A DNA stretch of 64,000 nt from Ampullaceana balthica. Lineage: Eukaryota > Mollusca > Gastropoda > Lymnaeidae. Below are positions 1 through 10,735 of this stretch, piece by piece (the first letter of the stretch is position 1; each line of letters starts with the position of its first letter). The notes beneath the pieces are model-generated. The model was not told where the DNA came from. It saw only the letters and a program-made list of their open reading frames with translations, and ran no database searches. Position numbers and translations under genes: made by a program. The DNA lies in assembly GCA_944989445.1 (NCBI GenBank), contig CALYLW010000489.1, forward strand, positions 1 through 64,000. The letters are read 5' to 3'.

Positions 1-1135
1 CATAAGTTGTACATTATTCTTAGCTTGCTCAAAGATGGACTCCCCCAGGGGTCTGCCATAAGTTGTACATTATTCTTAGCTTGCTCAAGGATGGACTGCC
101 ACAGGGGTCTGCCCTAAAATTATTCTTAGCTTGCTCAAGGATGGACTGCCACAGGGGTCTGCCCTAAAATTTACATTAATCTTAGCTTGCTCAAGGATGT
201 ACTCCCCCAGGGGTCAGCCATAAGTTGTACATTATTCTTAGCTAGCTCAAGGATGGACTGCCACAGGGGTCTGCCCTAAAATTTACATTAATCTTAGCTT
301 GCTCAAGGATGGACTCCCCCAGGGGTCTGCCATAAGTTGTACATTATTCTTAGCTTGCTCAAGGATGGACTCCCCCAGGGGTCTGCCATAAGTTGTACAT
401 TATTCTTAGTGTGCTCAAGGATGGACTGCCACAGGGGTCTGCCCTAAAATTAACATTAATCTTAGCTTGCTCAAGGATGGACTCCCGCAGGGGTCTGCCA
501 TTAGTTGTATAATATTCTTAGCTTGCTCAAGGATGGACTCCCCCAAGGGTCTGCCATAAGTTGTACATTATTTTTAGCTTGCTCAAGGATGGACTCCCCC
601 AAGGGTCTGCCATAAGTTGTACATTATTCTTAGCTTGCTCAAAGATGGACTCCCCCAGGGTTCTGCTATAAGTTGTACATTATTCTTAGCTTGCACAAGG
701 ATGGACTCCCCCATGGGTCTGCCCAAAAATGAACAGTGTTCTTAACTTCCTCAAGGACGGACTGTGCATATGTCTGCCCTAAAATGTACAATGTTCTTAG
801 CAGGCACAAGGACGGACTGTACATAGGTCTGCCCTAAAATGTACAATGTTCTTAGCTGGCTCAAGGACGGACTGTACATAGGTCTGCCCTAAAATGTACA
901 ATGTTCTTAGCATGCTAAGGACGGACTGTACATAGGTCTGCCCTAAAATGTACAATGTTCTTAGCTGGCTCTAGGACGGACTGTACATAGGTCTGCCCTA
1001 AAATGTACAATGTTCTTAGCAGGCTCAAGGACGGACTGTACATAGGTCTGCCCTAAAATGTACAATGTTCTTAGCTGGCTCAAGGACGGACTGTACATAT
1101 GTCTGTCCTAAAATGTACAATATTCTTAGCTGACT
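1..1135. repeat. 56/55-bp minisatellite preceding composite X1
   Basis: Head-to-tail array that begins outside the window. The left part (about 1-720) has a 56-bp unit containing TTCTTAGCTTGCTCAAGGAT and a CCCCCAGGGGTCTGCC block. The right part (about 720-1120) is a diverged 55-bp unit with GGACTGTACATAGGTCTGCC. Some units are shortened by about 10 bp (for example near 110-120). The two subfamilies change over near 720-730. No coding function is suggested; the 61-residue frame at 1099-1284 starts in the array and is spurious. Confidence 0.95.
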
Positions 1136-1597
1136 CAAGGAATACACGAGCAGTAATGTTTACCAATTTATGCAGCAACCGAGCAATAACGATCCTTGTA
1201 GGCAACTTAAGCGTGGCGATTGGACACTATCACCCAGATGAGGACTGGACACTGTCCCACACAGAACTACCTGCATATGTTTGACACAGAAGGGATAATG
1301 GCTGTCGATCATGTGGCAGCTCAGAGTTGACGGTCTGATAGAAAGCCCGGTGCTTGCCTGGGATATGGATAGAGAAACTCCAATTCCTGTGGAAAAGTAT
1401 CTTTATACCGATGTATGCTTGATGAAGCTTGTCTGTGATAAATTGAGCCGGGTCCTAAAAGCCTAGAGCTCGACCCCAAAGGAGAATGCCATGTATTTAT
1501 TTAATTACAACGATAATTGATGAAATTGCTTTAAAGGGCTTTTTGGGTTTCAGAGTTTTGATAAATAAAAATAAAACAAACCTGTAAAAACAAAGTG

Positions 1598-2111
1598 TTT
1601 GACTATAAATCCCTTATATATTAGACACAGCTAACAGTATTGATTATGTTCAAACACGACAAACGTTTACACACTGAATATGTCTTAGCTGCCATTTGCT
1701 TTATAACCCGGGGGGTGTGGGGTTGGGAGAGGGGAAAGGTCTGGTTAACGATCGCTGGACCGAGCTCATCGTGACAAGTAAAATGTAAACACAAGCACCC
1801 CGGTACATCGCTCCGACGCGCGAACTGAGATGTCACGTGAAAAAAAATAGCAAACCGTGAAATTGAATTACATACCTCGTATAGAGATAAACTTAAAATG
1901 CATTAATTTAATTACGGTACGTTCAATCGATCTGAAATTTTGAAACGATGCATTATTAGGTGACATGGGTCCGTGTGCCTAATTTCAGCTCGATGGTTTT
2001 ACAGGAAGTCGGTATTTTTGACATTTGTTTTTCCGCCCGCCCAAGACAGTGAGACAGAGATCACGACAGAGAGACAGCGGCGGCGGAGAAGTTAATATAA
2101 GGGATTTAATA
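1598..2111 (+). mobile_element. Short non-autonomous element, AAATCCCTTATAT ends (copy A)
   Basis: The ends are inverted repeats: GACTATAAATCCCTTATAT on the left and TTAATATAAGGGATTTA on the right. The interior carries TAATTTAATTACGGTACGTTC, ATTTCAGCTCGATGG and a purine-rich GACAGTGAGACAGAG stretch close to the right end. The same design recurs at 37895-38310 (+), 10010-10515 (-) and 15755-16190 (-), with a left half at 59462-59680. X3 lacks it at the equivalent point (the head joins the core near 42655), so it is an insertion. MITE or Helentron-like are both possible. There is no coding capacity. Confidence 0.65.
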
Positions 2112-2114
2112 ATA

Positions 2115-3740
2115 ATAATATATAATTTAAGAGAATGTTATGGTTCTAAAACACAAAATGAGAGGGGCAGATCACCCAAATAGTTAGTGACTAATTTAAA
2201 GAAAGAAAAAATATGTGTCAGTTTTAATGAGTAGCTGGAAGGAATTTGAATAGACAAAGATAAGTAAGATAAAAATACAGCTTAACATTACATGCAACAA
2301 TAAACAAAACAATAGCTTTGGACAGAGTTAATGACGTCATTTAATATTATTTGTATTAGCTATAACAACACACAAAAATGGCTGCCGTTTTAAAAACAAA
2401 TAATATTATTATTATGTTGTTTTTTTTTACTTTGAGTTCATTTAAACTTTAACTATCAACTGAAGTATATTTACACTTGGTGTATGTCATATAAATGATA
2501 AAGTATGTATAAGTATTATTTTAAGTATTGGCGCGTGACTTCTCTGGTTATGAGGTTTATGACATCAATGACAAAAATAGCCCATTGAATGTGTTGCTTC
2601 GTATCAAGAGAATTAATGTAGTGTTTTAATATACAAAATCTTTAAAAAAAAATGTTCAGTAAATAATACCCTTTTTTAATTAAGCATTTTTATATATTTA
2701 AATTTACACTAAAAATTTGCAACATAACATTAGTTATTACTCTGTATTATTGGTAAACTTTATATTGAATTATTATTGTTAATGAGAAAATTGAAAACTA
2801 TCATGTAAATACAATCATAGACTAGTATGACATAAGTAAAACTTTGCTGTACAGCATGTGTTTATGACTTGTTTTTCTTAAAAGTGGTTTCCACTTTTAT
2901 TCGTTCCTATAATTAGGAATTCGTTGAAAAATAAAATCATTATATCAGAATTAAACATGTATAATTAAAATAAATGTCCCATTGGAACAAGAAATTGACT
3001 AATAATAAAATAAATTAATTTAATTATTATGATGGGAGAAGTGCTTTCAGGACTATAAAGACCTTATTTGTTAAGTCGTAAAAATATATTCCTAATTACA
3101 GGATTGACGCTTACACTAAAACAAGAATAAGGCCAGTTTGTATATTCCACTTTGTAGAATTTGGTCTTTCAAATTCATCATAAGAGACTCGTTACGTTGA
3201 AATTCAAGGAGGTACCACTAAAATAGTACTTTCATTATAATTGCTTACTTAAATTTAAAGCTATTCAATTTTAGTAATCCATAATTAGCCATGATCTCAT
3301 GTAATGGTATTTTAAAATAGGAAATATTCCTTCTGTATTTGTGATTCTTATCTTCACCCTTGGAATGCCAACTTAAAACCACTATTGATTTTAAGCTTTC
3401 AAAATATTTCTTGACTTTCCTAAAGACTTTACTTAAGGAGAGGTACGCGACTAAATTATAACTTCCTTTTAATCAAACCATCTAAGCCAAACCCACTTTC
3501 TCGGGTTTCATTGGAGTGTTGGCACNTTGCTATAAATAAGTTGGATTTTGGTTGAATTTTGGCACACTCCCAAAAAGTGTTTGCCACTTCTGATCTATAT
3601 GATCACACATTAAAACAAAAATGATTATTTACATCTGGTTACTTCACTCTCAGACTATTCCCATTAAGTAGTTGTATCTTTTATTTGAAGAGAAAATGTA
3701 CACGTAGTCGATTAATTCCTGGTAAGACTTAATAAGTTAT
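2115..3740 (+). repeat. AT-rich core module shared by X and Y (copy in X1)
   Basis: Noncoding module of about 1.6 kb, matched at 28548-30300 (X2, +) and 42650-40880 (X3, -). It is matched more distantly and inverted in Y1 (15190-17070) and Y2 (51340-53365). Landmarks are ACACAAAATGAGAGGGGCAG, CACTTTTATTCGTTCCTA, AAACAAGAATAAGGCCAGTT and AATTCAAGGAGGTACCACTA. No start-to-stop frame is preserved among copies. I see neither terminal inverted repeats nor LTRs at the shared boundaries, so the class is unknown. Confidence 0.7.
3441..3594. mobile_element. Left-truncated hAT MITE in X1
   Basis: This is the right part of the MITE seen whole at 29948-30154. It retains GTTGGCAC, TTTGGCACACTCCCAAAAAG and the terminal TTTGCCACTTCT, followed by GATCTATA. 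In X1 the sequence goes directly from GGAGAGGTAC to GCGACTAAATTAT, whereas X2 and X3 have about 165 bp more. The left terminus was therefore lost by deletion after insertion. The N at 3526 falls inside. Confidence 0.7.
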
Positions 3741-4045
3741 TTGAAGGCTCTAGTCTTCCCTTTTTTAAAAGAAATTAAATTTTATTATAACTTCATTTCA
3801 CAGGAAATTATTTCTTTTAAATTTATAGCAATATTAAGTTGATGATTTAATCCGAATTTTACATTGTATGTTCTGATTAAATAATAGAAACCAACTTTAC
3901 ATAATACACTATATAGGTGTATATGAATGATAAATATTAAAGAATTAAATACCACTGTAGTATTACACGATTTAATAAGAAGACACAAAGGCAAAACGAG
4001 ATTAATTAGGCATGTATATCTCCATATTATTTTTATTTTCAATTA

Positions 4046-4104
4046 CATTTAGGGCCACCAAATTCACTTCGCCTAGGACCTCCAATTTCCTTAAGCCGGC
4101 CCTG
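4046..4104 (-). mobile_element. Remnant of a hAT-type end (AGGGCCGGCTTAAGG)
   Basis: Short stretch reading AAGCCGGCCCTG at its right side and GGGCCACC...CGCCTAGG at its left. It matches the ends of the fuller element in X3 at 39603-39770. X2 has no such sequence at the matching point. It looks like an internally deleted copy. Confidence 0.45.
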
Positions 4105-4324
4105 ATCCTACCCTCGACCATAACGTACTCACGTATGTTATGTATTTGTTAATAATCTTGTTACCCTGATCAACTTAACTCACACAGTCAAATTTTCATC
4201 CATACTGTGTATTTCTGATTCAGGAATACGGTACACGGTATTTAATAACATCGCGTGTACAAGAAGAGACAACTCCCTTCAGCCAACACTTGGCCTGTAT
4301 CTAAGTCAGGACAGTGCTTCTTTG

Positions 4325-4640
4325 GTTTCACGACGAGCACAATTACACATACATATTATACATACAGTTGGTCTCACGGTGAGCACCATTACACATACAT
4401 ATAATACATACATTTGGTTTTACGGCGAGCACCATTACATATACATATAATACATGCATTTGGTCTCAGGGCGAGCACCATTACACATACATATAATACA
4501 TACATTTGGTCTCAGGGCGAGCACCATTACACATACATATAATACATACATTTGGTCTCACGGCGACCAACATTACACATACATATAATACATACATTTA
4601 GTCTCACGGCGAGCACCATTACACATATACGTAACACATA
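4325..4640. repeat. 46-bp minisatellite of composite X (X1 copy)
   Basis: About seven units of 46 bp with core GGTCTCACGGCGAGCACC followed by ATTACACATACATATAATAC. The homologous array has about 16-17 units in X2 (32640-33405) and about five in X3 (39145-39390, inverted). It was therefore present before X duplicated, and its length has changed since. The short frames across it are spurious. Confidence 0.95.
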
Positions 4641-5224
4641 CATTTCACCACTGTTACCGTGGAACAGCCAGGTCCACACGTCAATAATTCATCGCTTCGT
4701 TTCTAATGATTATTACACCATGGAATATTTATTGACACTGAGTCTAATAATTTAGTAAACACAAAGTAATATATAAAGATACGAAGAAATAAAGAAACTG
4801 AAGAATAACAAAACAATATTAATTTTTTTTGTATAACTTGTGGGTGATGTAGTTTTCACCCGCCCCCACAGTTTTGATTGTTATACATATCAGTTTAATT
4901 CACTAGATTAGTTTACATTAAGGTATATAAAATCAAGAAATTGGATCTCATTATAACCTTACGGCAGCCTTTGATTTTTATAGAAGAAAACGTTTAATTT
5001 AAAATAGTTTTCGTTATTACAGTAATGAATTCATATTTTATTGATTTCCTTTTATAGGTCTTGTAATAATATTGGCATATACATGTACACTAAATAAATT
5101 CAAATTTAGGTTTTATGTGTCTGATTTGGACTCCAATTTGAAAGCACTGATGTACAGTATGTGTACTTGTGTACATTTGACTTTACTTTGGCTCACCACG
5201 CTTCACCGAATGTCTTAGTTTTCA

Positions 5225-5700
5225 TAAAAGAAAGAAAAAATGTATAAAAGATTGTAACTGAATAGAGGGTAAATACACAGATAGTATTTAGCTAAGATAG
5301 AAAGTACATGATATACATCAATACTGTACAGATCGTGAGGGTGAATACACAGATAGTATATAGGTAAGATAGAAAATACATGATATACATCAATACTGTA
5401 CAGACCGTGAGGTGAATACACAGATAGTATATAGCTAAGATAGAAAGTACATGATATACATCAATACTGTACAGACCGTGAGGTGAATACACAGATAGTA
5501 TATAGCTAAGATAGAAAGTACATGATATACATCAATACTGTACAGACCGTGAGGTGAATACACAGATAGTATATAGCTAAGATAGAAAGTACATTATATA
5601 CATCAATACTGTACAGACCGTTGAATAGAGGGTGAATACACAGATAGTATATAGCTAAGATAGAAAGTACATAATATACATCAATACTGTACAGACCGTT
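5225..5700. repeat. 71/72-bp minisatellite in the X1 tail
   Basis: Six to seven units with landmarks GATAGAAAGTACATGATATA, CATCAATACTGTACAGACCG and TGAATACACAGATAGTATAT. X3 carries only a single diverged unit at the equivalent place (about 38520-38600), so the expansion is specific to X1 or was lost in X3. The frames on the minus strand (YSIDVYHV repeats) are by-products. Confidence 0.95.
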
Positions 5701-5880
5701 GTGTAGAACAAAACTAACGACGGCCTTTATAATTTTTTGAACTATTTTATAAACAAGCGTGCGGACAGTTTGTATTTATAGTTTTACTCTATGTTAATCT
5801 AAATCTTCAAGCTAAATAATTATTTTGTTATGTTATCAATAGATAACCTACAAAAAAAATTTTCGGCCATTTTATTTTTG

Positions 5881-6304
5881 GTTAGTTCTCTTTATATAAT
5901 GTATCGTGAAGTCTATGTCAAAATGATAACTATGTAATAAGATTTAATTTGTCAAGGGACATAATTCTCTTTTTTAGAATATAAAATTTGTTTATCTTTA
6001 ATTTAAATAAATAAATAATAGGAATGTACATTCTTTGTTGTAATACTAATTGTTTTACAATATCTTAAGAAACAAAATAACAAAAGCGCCTCATCTTCAT
6101 TATATTACATTTATATTTCTTTGTATTTAAAAACACTGTAAACTTTTGTTTAGACATTTATAAAAAATAAAATTTTCGTGGGAATTACATCTTACGCGTC
6201 ATAGTGATTACTCCATTATGTTAACAATGTAACAATGAAGTGTTATCACACTTTATTCACTCCTAACGTTACATCAATGTTTCTAACTTAAGGTTCCAAC
6301 TTTA
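5881..6304. other. AT-rich spacer, nothing recognised
   Basis: No gene, tandem array or recognisable transposon end was found. It contains several A/T homopolymer stretches and a diverged short repeat ATTTAAATAAATAAATAATA near 6000. Confidence 0.6.
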
Positions 6305-6572
6305 CCCAGGAAGCGCGCTCGACTGACTTACCGATGGTCACGGGTTCGAATCCATGCGAAGGCAAGGTTTTTCTTCCTGGAGCTTAGGGCGTCCCTGAGT
6401 CTCCCAGCTCCGAATGGGTACCTAACACTAGTTAGGCGGCTGGGTAATGCGTGGAAACCTCATAGCCGTGGCCTGTGAACGCTGCATCACTTGCCAATAG
6501 ATCATCCGTCATGGTCTGTGGAGGCAATTATCCTCTGCATAGAAGGATCGTCTGTATAGATAAGATAAGAGT
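6305..6572 (+). mobile_element. tRNA-derived SINE, fullest copy
   Basis: A perfect RNA polymerase III box B (GGTTCGAATCC, 6343-6353) lies in a short tRNA-like head. The body contains GCGTCCCTGAGTC, CCCAGCTCCGAATGGGTACC, GTTAGGCGGCTGGGTAAT and CATAGCCGTGGCCTGTGAAC, and ends in GTCTGTATAGATAAGATAAG. A second copy is at 12388-12622 and a 3' fragment at 38694-38736. The CAGCT...GGGTACCTAACA layout recalls the conserved central domains of metazoan SINEs, including those of molluscs, but I cannot confirm which one. A clear box A is not evident, so the 5' end is uncertain. Confidence 0.8.
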
Positions 6573-6959
6573 AAAAAAAACCAAGATAAGACTAAAAATT
6601 CCAGGAATAAAATCGACAACATGCCGTGGGGGGGGGGCGCAGGGAGAGCTCGCCGCAGGCTAAAAAAAAATTGAAAAGGGGCGTGGTCAGGTTAAGCTTT
6701 CTCATTCATTTTACGACTCTGGACTTCCAAAGTGTTTATAAATATTTATGCCTCTTTAAGGCACTTTTTAATAGATCACTTTCTATTTTGTTTTTACTGG
6801 ATACGTTTTTATTTAACAACATGGATAGAAAGCTAAAATATAGATCTTACATTTAACATTATGAAGTTTAAAAGATTGTTTGGATACTTTTGTAATTTAA
6901 ATTTGTATATTACAATAAGTAAAAATGTCTGTAATTGCTAACAAAATATTCAATTTTAA
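6573..6959. other. Low-complexity spacer with a G homopolymer
   Basis: AT-rich sequence without a recognised element, apart from a G run of about ten at 6625-6637 followed by a purine-rich stretch. The short frames at 6475-6856 cross the SINE tail and this spacer and show no family resemblance. Confidence 0.5.
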
Positions 6960-7555
6960 ATTTTAAAAAATGAATTTTTTTGTAACTTATTTTATTTATA
7001 ATGAATCAATCATATATATTTACACAGATTTCCGAGAGTCATGAATTATTGAAAAGTCGAAATCTTTATTGCATATGTAATATATTAACTAGTCTAATTC
7101 AATCCACTTTGAATAAATCACAAGTGTTTGATTTTACCACTTTGATTCAGTCATTATATTGAAAAACTAATTAAGATTACATTTTCTTAAAAGTTATACA
7201 TTTACATAATATTAATGACTTGGTCATTTATATGTAACAAACAATTTATGATGATTCGAGCTTAAGCTAATTAAGTACATAATTATTTGAAAGTAAAACA
7301 TTTATATAATCTTAATGACTTTGTCATTTATATAACAAACATTTTATGATTCAGCCTCAGAGCATAAATCACCGCTTGGGTCAGTGATGCCAGTGATAAT
7401 TTTGGGAAAAACCTAGCCAACACGTCAAAAAAACCTAGATCCGAAATAAAAAACATATAAACGCTAAAAATAAACAAAAATGACGTCACACACCCCCACC
7501 CCACCCAGCCTAAAAAAGTAGTTCTTATTTGAAATGAGCATGTTTCAAAATCATT
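6960..7555. repeat. Dispersed repeat R1, copy 1
   Basis: Nearly colinear with 59705-60300 on the same strand. Landmarks are TTATAATGAATCAATCATA, GAGTCATGAATTATTGAAAA, CACCGCTTGGGTCAGTGATG and AAATGAGCATGTTTCAAA. On the minus strand both copies preserve a short frame that ends in an acidic serine-rich tail (ITDPSGDLCSEAES then stop at about 7350-7395; ITDPSGDSGSEAES then stop in the other). This could be the end of a degenerate protein-coding exon. I see no terminal repeats defining a transposon. Confidence 0.65.
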
Positions 7556-7966
7556 TTTGTTTTAACCACGTTTTTATTACCTCACTTTCGTTCCTGTTTG
7601 TCTGTCCACAATTTTTCAAATCTGCCAACGTAAAATTAAACCACTTTTGATAGTCCTAGAGATCTAAATATTTTACCACTAATAGATCTTGGATGACAAT
7701 GAATTGTGTCAAAATTTCAGATCGATAGAATGTACTGTTATTAAATTATTGAACTTTTTAGTTTATATATATATAAGCATATGTATTATCCGTCTGCTCT
7801 TGTTTACATTACATTCACGTGCCGAGTTCACACCAACCCCGACCACATCAACCCTGTTTAACATCAAGGAGAGATCAGTCATTTCCAGTCTGTAAATGTT
7901 TGTCGGGCAATGCGTATTATATTTGAACATAATCAATACTTCAAAACTCACCATAGCATACACTTA
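7556..7966 (-). mobile_element. Short non-autonomous element, ACGTTTTTATTA end (copy E)
   Basis: Read on the minus strand, it has the interior seen in copies A-D (GTAAATGTTTGTCGGGC, ATTTCAGATCGATAGAATG, TACTGTTATTAAATTATTGA). Its 3' side differs: it runs through GGACAGACAAACAGG, AACGAAAGTGAGG and TAATAAAAACGTGG. The same 3' side is seen in copy F (37240-37520). Subfamilies with a common interior and different ends are therefore present. There is no coding capacity. Confidence 0.55.
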
Positions 7967-7988
7967 GACTAAAAAGAATACAATAAAT

Positions 7989-8619
7989 TAGAGCTGTTAT
8001 CGATTAATTTAAATTTAATCGTTAACTTTTGAAAACTTAACGATTAATTAATCTTCAAGGGAAGTAACAAAAACAGGTAATTGACTTTTTTATGTTATTG
8101 AGTTATTTCCCCTGTCTCACAGACATTGGAATTTGAGAATATTTTGAACTAAATTTTATGACAATGTGTTGATACTTGATTGGATGTTTGTGCTGAAGGT
8201 GGTACGTCAGCAATGTATTTGATCCTTTAAAAGAGAATTGTTTATTGCAGTGAACACAGTAAACTTTTTCACCATCTTCGACTTTTCCATCAGCAGTTAG
8301 CTTAAAGACAAAACTTTTGCTCAACTTTCCAGTTACATGTTTAAATTTAACTGTGCTGATGCTGTCAGCCATTTTTTAGTTGATATCTGCAAGTCCACAT
8401 AAATTAATAAAATAAATTATAATATTACGCAGGAGAAGTTTGTATGTAAAAAATATATCAATTATTATTAATTATTAACTATTTATTAATAAAAATTTAA
8501 AAAAATATTATAAATATTTTCTTTCATTTTAATCGAATTTTTATCGATTAAAATAATTTTAATCTACAAAAAATTTTAACGATTAATCGAGAAATTAAAC
8601 GTTAATTTCCGCAGCCCTA
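7989..8619 (-). mobile_element. hAT element derivative, 631 bp, with BED-finger exon
   Basis: The ends are TAGAGCTGTTATCGATTAAT on the left and, inverted, TAGGGCTGCGGAAATTAACG on the right. This is the TAGGGCTG(C)..CGATTAAT type of hAT terminus. The flanks are CAATAAAT (7981-7988) and AAATAAAT (8620-8627), a seven-of-eight match to an 8-bp target duplication as expected for hAT. The element keeps the first coding part of a transposase (8103-8372) but is far too short to be autonomous. Related copies are at 23669-24116, 30540-31319 and 36475-37735. Confidence 0.88.
8103..8372 (-). pseudogene. BED zinc-finger N-terminus of a hAT transposase (fragment)
   Basis: This 89-residue frame encodes the N-terminal DNA-binding module of a hAT transposase. 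The metal-binding residues are C39, C42, H58 and H63 (C-x2-C-x15-H-x4-H). An aromatic SFVF patch lies at 20-23, and TYHLQHKHP spans the histidines, as in BED fingers. The start MADSIS is supported by a related copy (37526-37543) that begins MADTIS. A full hAT transposase would be about 600-700 residues with an RNase H-like DDE core and a dimerisation domain, none of which is present. The residues after about 70 probably read through a lost splice donor: the relative at 30998-31063 has CAG/GTAAGA at that point. It is a fossil first exon inside a deleted element, with no host role implied. Confidence 0.85.
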
Positions 8620-8632
8620 AAATAAATAGAAG

Positions 8633-8745
8633 TAAAAAAAGATTTAAAAAAAACAAGTTTTTATAAGTGGACTAAAAAGAAGAAAATAATTAAAAACGTA
8701 TAAGTTCAAGTACTTTAATATGACTAAAACTGTTTTGCATGTTCC
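8633..8745 (+). mobile_element. Arm of a foldback-type repeat
   Basis: This stretch matches the arms of the foldback at 36780-37125. Shared landmarks are AAGTGGACTAAAAAGAAGAA, AATAATTAAAAACG and AGTACTTTAATATGACTAAA. Only one arm is present, so it is a partial copy. It immediately follows the hAT target duplication. Confidence 0.55.
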
Positions 8746-8837
8746 AGGTAGGAGAGTCCAATGATTTCATTATTTAAGCGTGTAGCAGTGGTCTACCATG
8801 TGCAAGCTTTAAAAAAACACGTTAAACAACAATAACA

Positions 8838-9635
8838 TCAGCTCCTCTAAGAGTTATGACCTTGGTCACATCAATGACATCAGCTCCATCTAAGAGTTAT
8901 GACCTTTGCCTAATCAATGACATCATCTGTATCTAAGAGGTATGTCCTTGGCCACATCAATGACATCAGCCCCTCTAAGAGTTATGACCTTTGCCACATC
9001 AATGACATCAGCTCCATCTATGAGTTAAAACCACAACCACATCAATGACATCAGCTCCATCTAAGAGTTATGACCTTGGCCACATCAATGACATCAGCTC
9101 CATCTATGAGTTAAGACCACAACCACATCAATGACATCATCTCCATCTGAAGTTATCACCTCGGCCACATCAATGACATCAGCTCCATCTAAGAGTTATG
9201 ACCTTGGTCACATCAATGACATCAGCTCAATCTAAGAGGTATGACCTCAGCCACATCAATGACATCAGCTCCATCTAAGAGTTATGACCTTGGCCACATC
9301 AATGACATCAGCTCCTTCTAAGAGTTATGACCTCGGCCACATCAATGACATCAGCTCCATCTAAGAGTTATGACCTCGGCCACATCAATGACATCAGCTC
9401 CATCTAAGAGTTATGACCTTGGCCACATCAATGACATCAGGTCCATCTAAGAGCTATGACCTCGGCTACATCAATGACATCAGCTCCATCTAAGAGTTAT
9501 GACCTTGGCCACATCAATGACATCAGCTCCATCTATGAGTTAAGACCACAACCACATCAATGACATCATCTCCATCTGAAGTTATCACCTCGGCCACATC
9601 AATGACATTATCTCCATCTAAGAGTTATTAATAAT
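8838..9635. repeat. 43-bp minisatellite
   Basis: About 18 units of 43 bp, core CACATCAATGACATCAGCTC followed by CATCTAAGAGTTATGACC. A variant pair containing GAGTTAAGACCACAACCACA and a shortened TCTGAAGTTATCACC recurs at about 9105-9165 and 9535-9595, a sign of higher-order duplication. There is no coding role. Confidence 0.95.
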
Positions 9636-9776
9636 GAGAAAATATTGACCAAAGAAAAGAGAAGCACACACAAGTTACCTTGACATAAATGTGAACAGTG
9701 TCAAATCACCATTAAACATTTTTATTTAATCAAATATTAAATTAATAGTATATCATATTACATCTTTATAAAAAAA

Positions 9777-10735
9777 CTAGCGTACACCCGTCAAAAATGA
9801 CGGACGTATTTAGCTGAAATATATTTATTTTATTTAAAAAATGCACTTTTTTAGGGCACCTACGGCGCCGACCTTTTTCAAAAGCCCAACTAACTTGTCC
9901 TTGTTTGATAAATACGAAACATTAAACTTTCTGAGAATAACACAAAGTATTTTATAATAGGGTTTGTAGGGCGCCTACGGCACCCCCTTTGTTATTTGAT
10001 TTTACAATTAACCATCATCAAATCCTCTTTTTAAATCCTTTATATTAACTCGTGGTGTCTGCGGCCGACCGACCGACCTTGCTTGCTTGCTTGCTTGTCG
10101 CCAAAACTTTTGATCGATTTTTAACCCACTTGCTCGCAAGATAGCGAGCTGAAATTTTGCAGGCAGTTTCGAACCGATGATAAAAAAATGTATCAAAATA
10201 TTTCAGATCGATCGCATGTACCGTAATTAAATTATTGATTTTTTAGATTATTTTATTTATTCCTATGTATCATGCTATTTTTTGAGATAGAGCGTCGCGG
10301 TGCGTATTATATTGAACAACCTTTCTGTTGCGCAATAAGGTGCGTATTTTACTGACAACACTTTTTATACACCTATTCCTGATCGGTGCGCATTATATTA
10401 AACACGTTTTACGACACAACTGCAATTTTATATTTTTGGATGGTCTTGCGCTGCGTGTTATAATGAACATTCTTTTAGTTACGTCTCATACGTAAAGGAT
10501 TTATAGTCAAAAACTTGGTTTTTTACGGGTTGTTTTTATTACATTGATCTCTTTTCCGAAATTAACATATGAGCGAAAACAATGACGTCATATATACTTT
10601 TTTTACAGCGCATATTTAATGTGCACACCTTTTTATGCTTTGGTGCAGTAATTTGGTTTTCCCTGCTTTCTAAAATTTTTAGCGTCAGGACTGACAGACA
10701 CTACTTGCGTGACAATTGCAAATTATATTGTTTAA
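9777..10735 (-). mobile_element. Helitron-like element H1
   Basis: Read on the minus strand, the 3' end has a perfect 6-bp-stem hairpin (CCGTCA, 4-nt loop, TGACGG; 9788-9803), then seven bases, then CTAG (9777-9780), followed by T. This is the Helitron hairpin plus CTRR/T rule. The presumed 5' end is near 10735 (TATAATTTGCAATTGTCACG), shared with H2 at 26803. No Rep/helicase coding is present, so it is non-autonomous. A short element (copy D, 10010-10515) is nested within it. Confidence 0.7.
10010..10515 (-). mobile_element. Short non-autonomous element (copy D), nested in H1
   Basis: Minus-strand copy of the AAATCCCTTATAT-ended family: AAATCCTTTATATTAACTCG at one side and GTAAAGGATTTATAGTCAAA at the other. 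The interior has AATATTTCAGATCGATCGCA and TACCGTAATTAAATTATTGA. A (CGAC)n/(GCTT)n stretch at 10065-10097 is a local addition. Confidence 0.6.

Larger units (their letters stand above)
1136..5880 (+). repeat. Composite dispersed repeat X, copy 1 (X1)
   Basis: Large composite noncoding repeat. The same order of blocks recurs at 25986-33405 (+) and inverted at 38320-43090. The blocks are a head (1136-1575, with ACAGAAGGGATAATGGCTGT and a GAGCCGGGTCCTAA motif), an AT-rich core (2115-3740), a block ending in TGTACAAGAAGAGACAACTC (about 4255), a 46-bp array, and a tail with a 71-bp array. X1 differs from the others by an insertion between head and core (1598-2111) and a deletion near 3440 that removed the left part of a hAT MITE. 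A single N lies at 3526. I see no conserved frame and cannot name the family. Confidence 0.8.

Noticed and set aside
1621..1836. 71-residue minus frame as a small gene
   Set aside because: Lies wholly in short element copy A, and the frame is not kept in copies B-G.
8838..9635. CRISPR-like array
   Set aside because: Units are contiguous 43-bp repeats with no variable spacers, in a eukaryotic context; the same holds for the other arrays.
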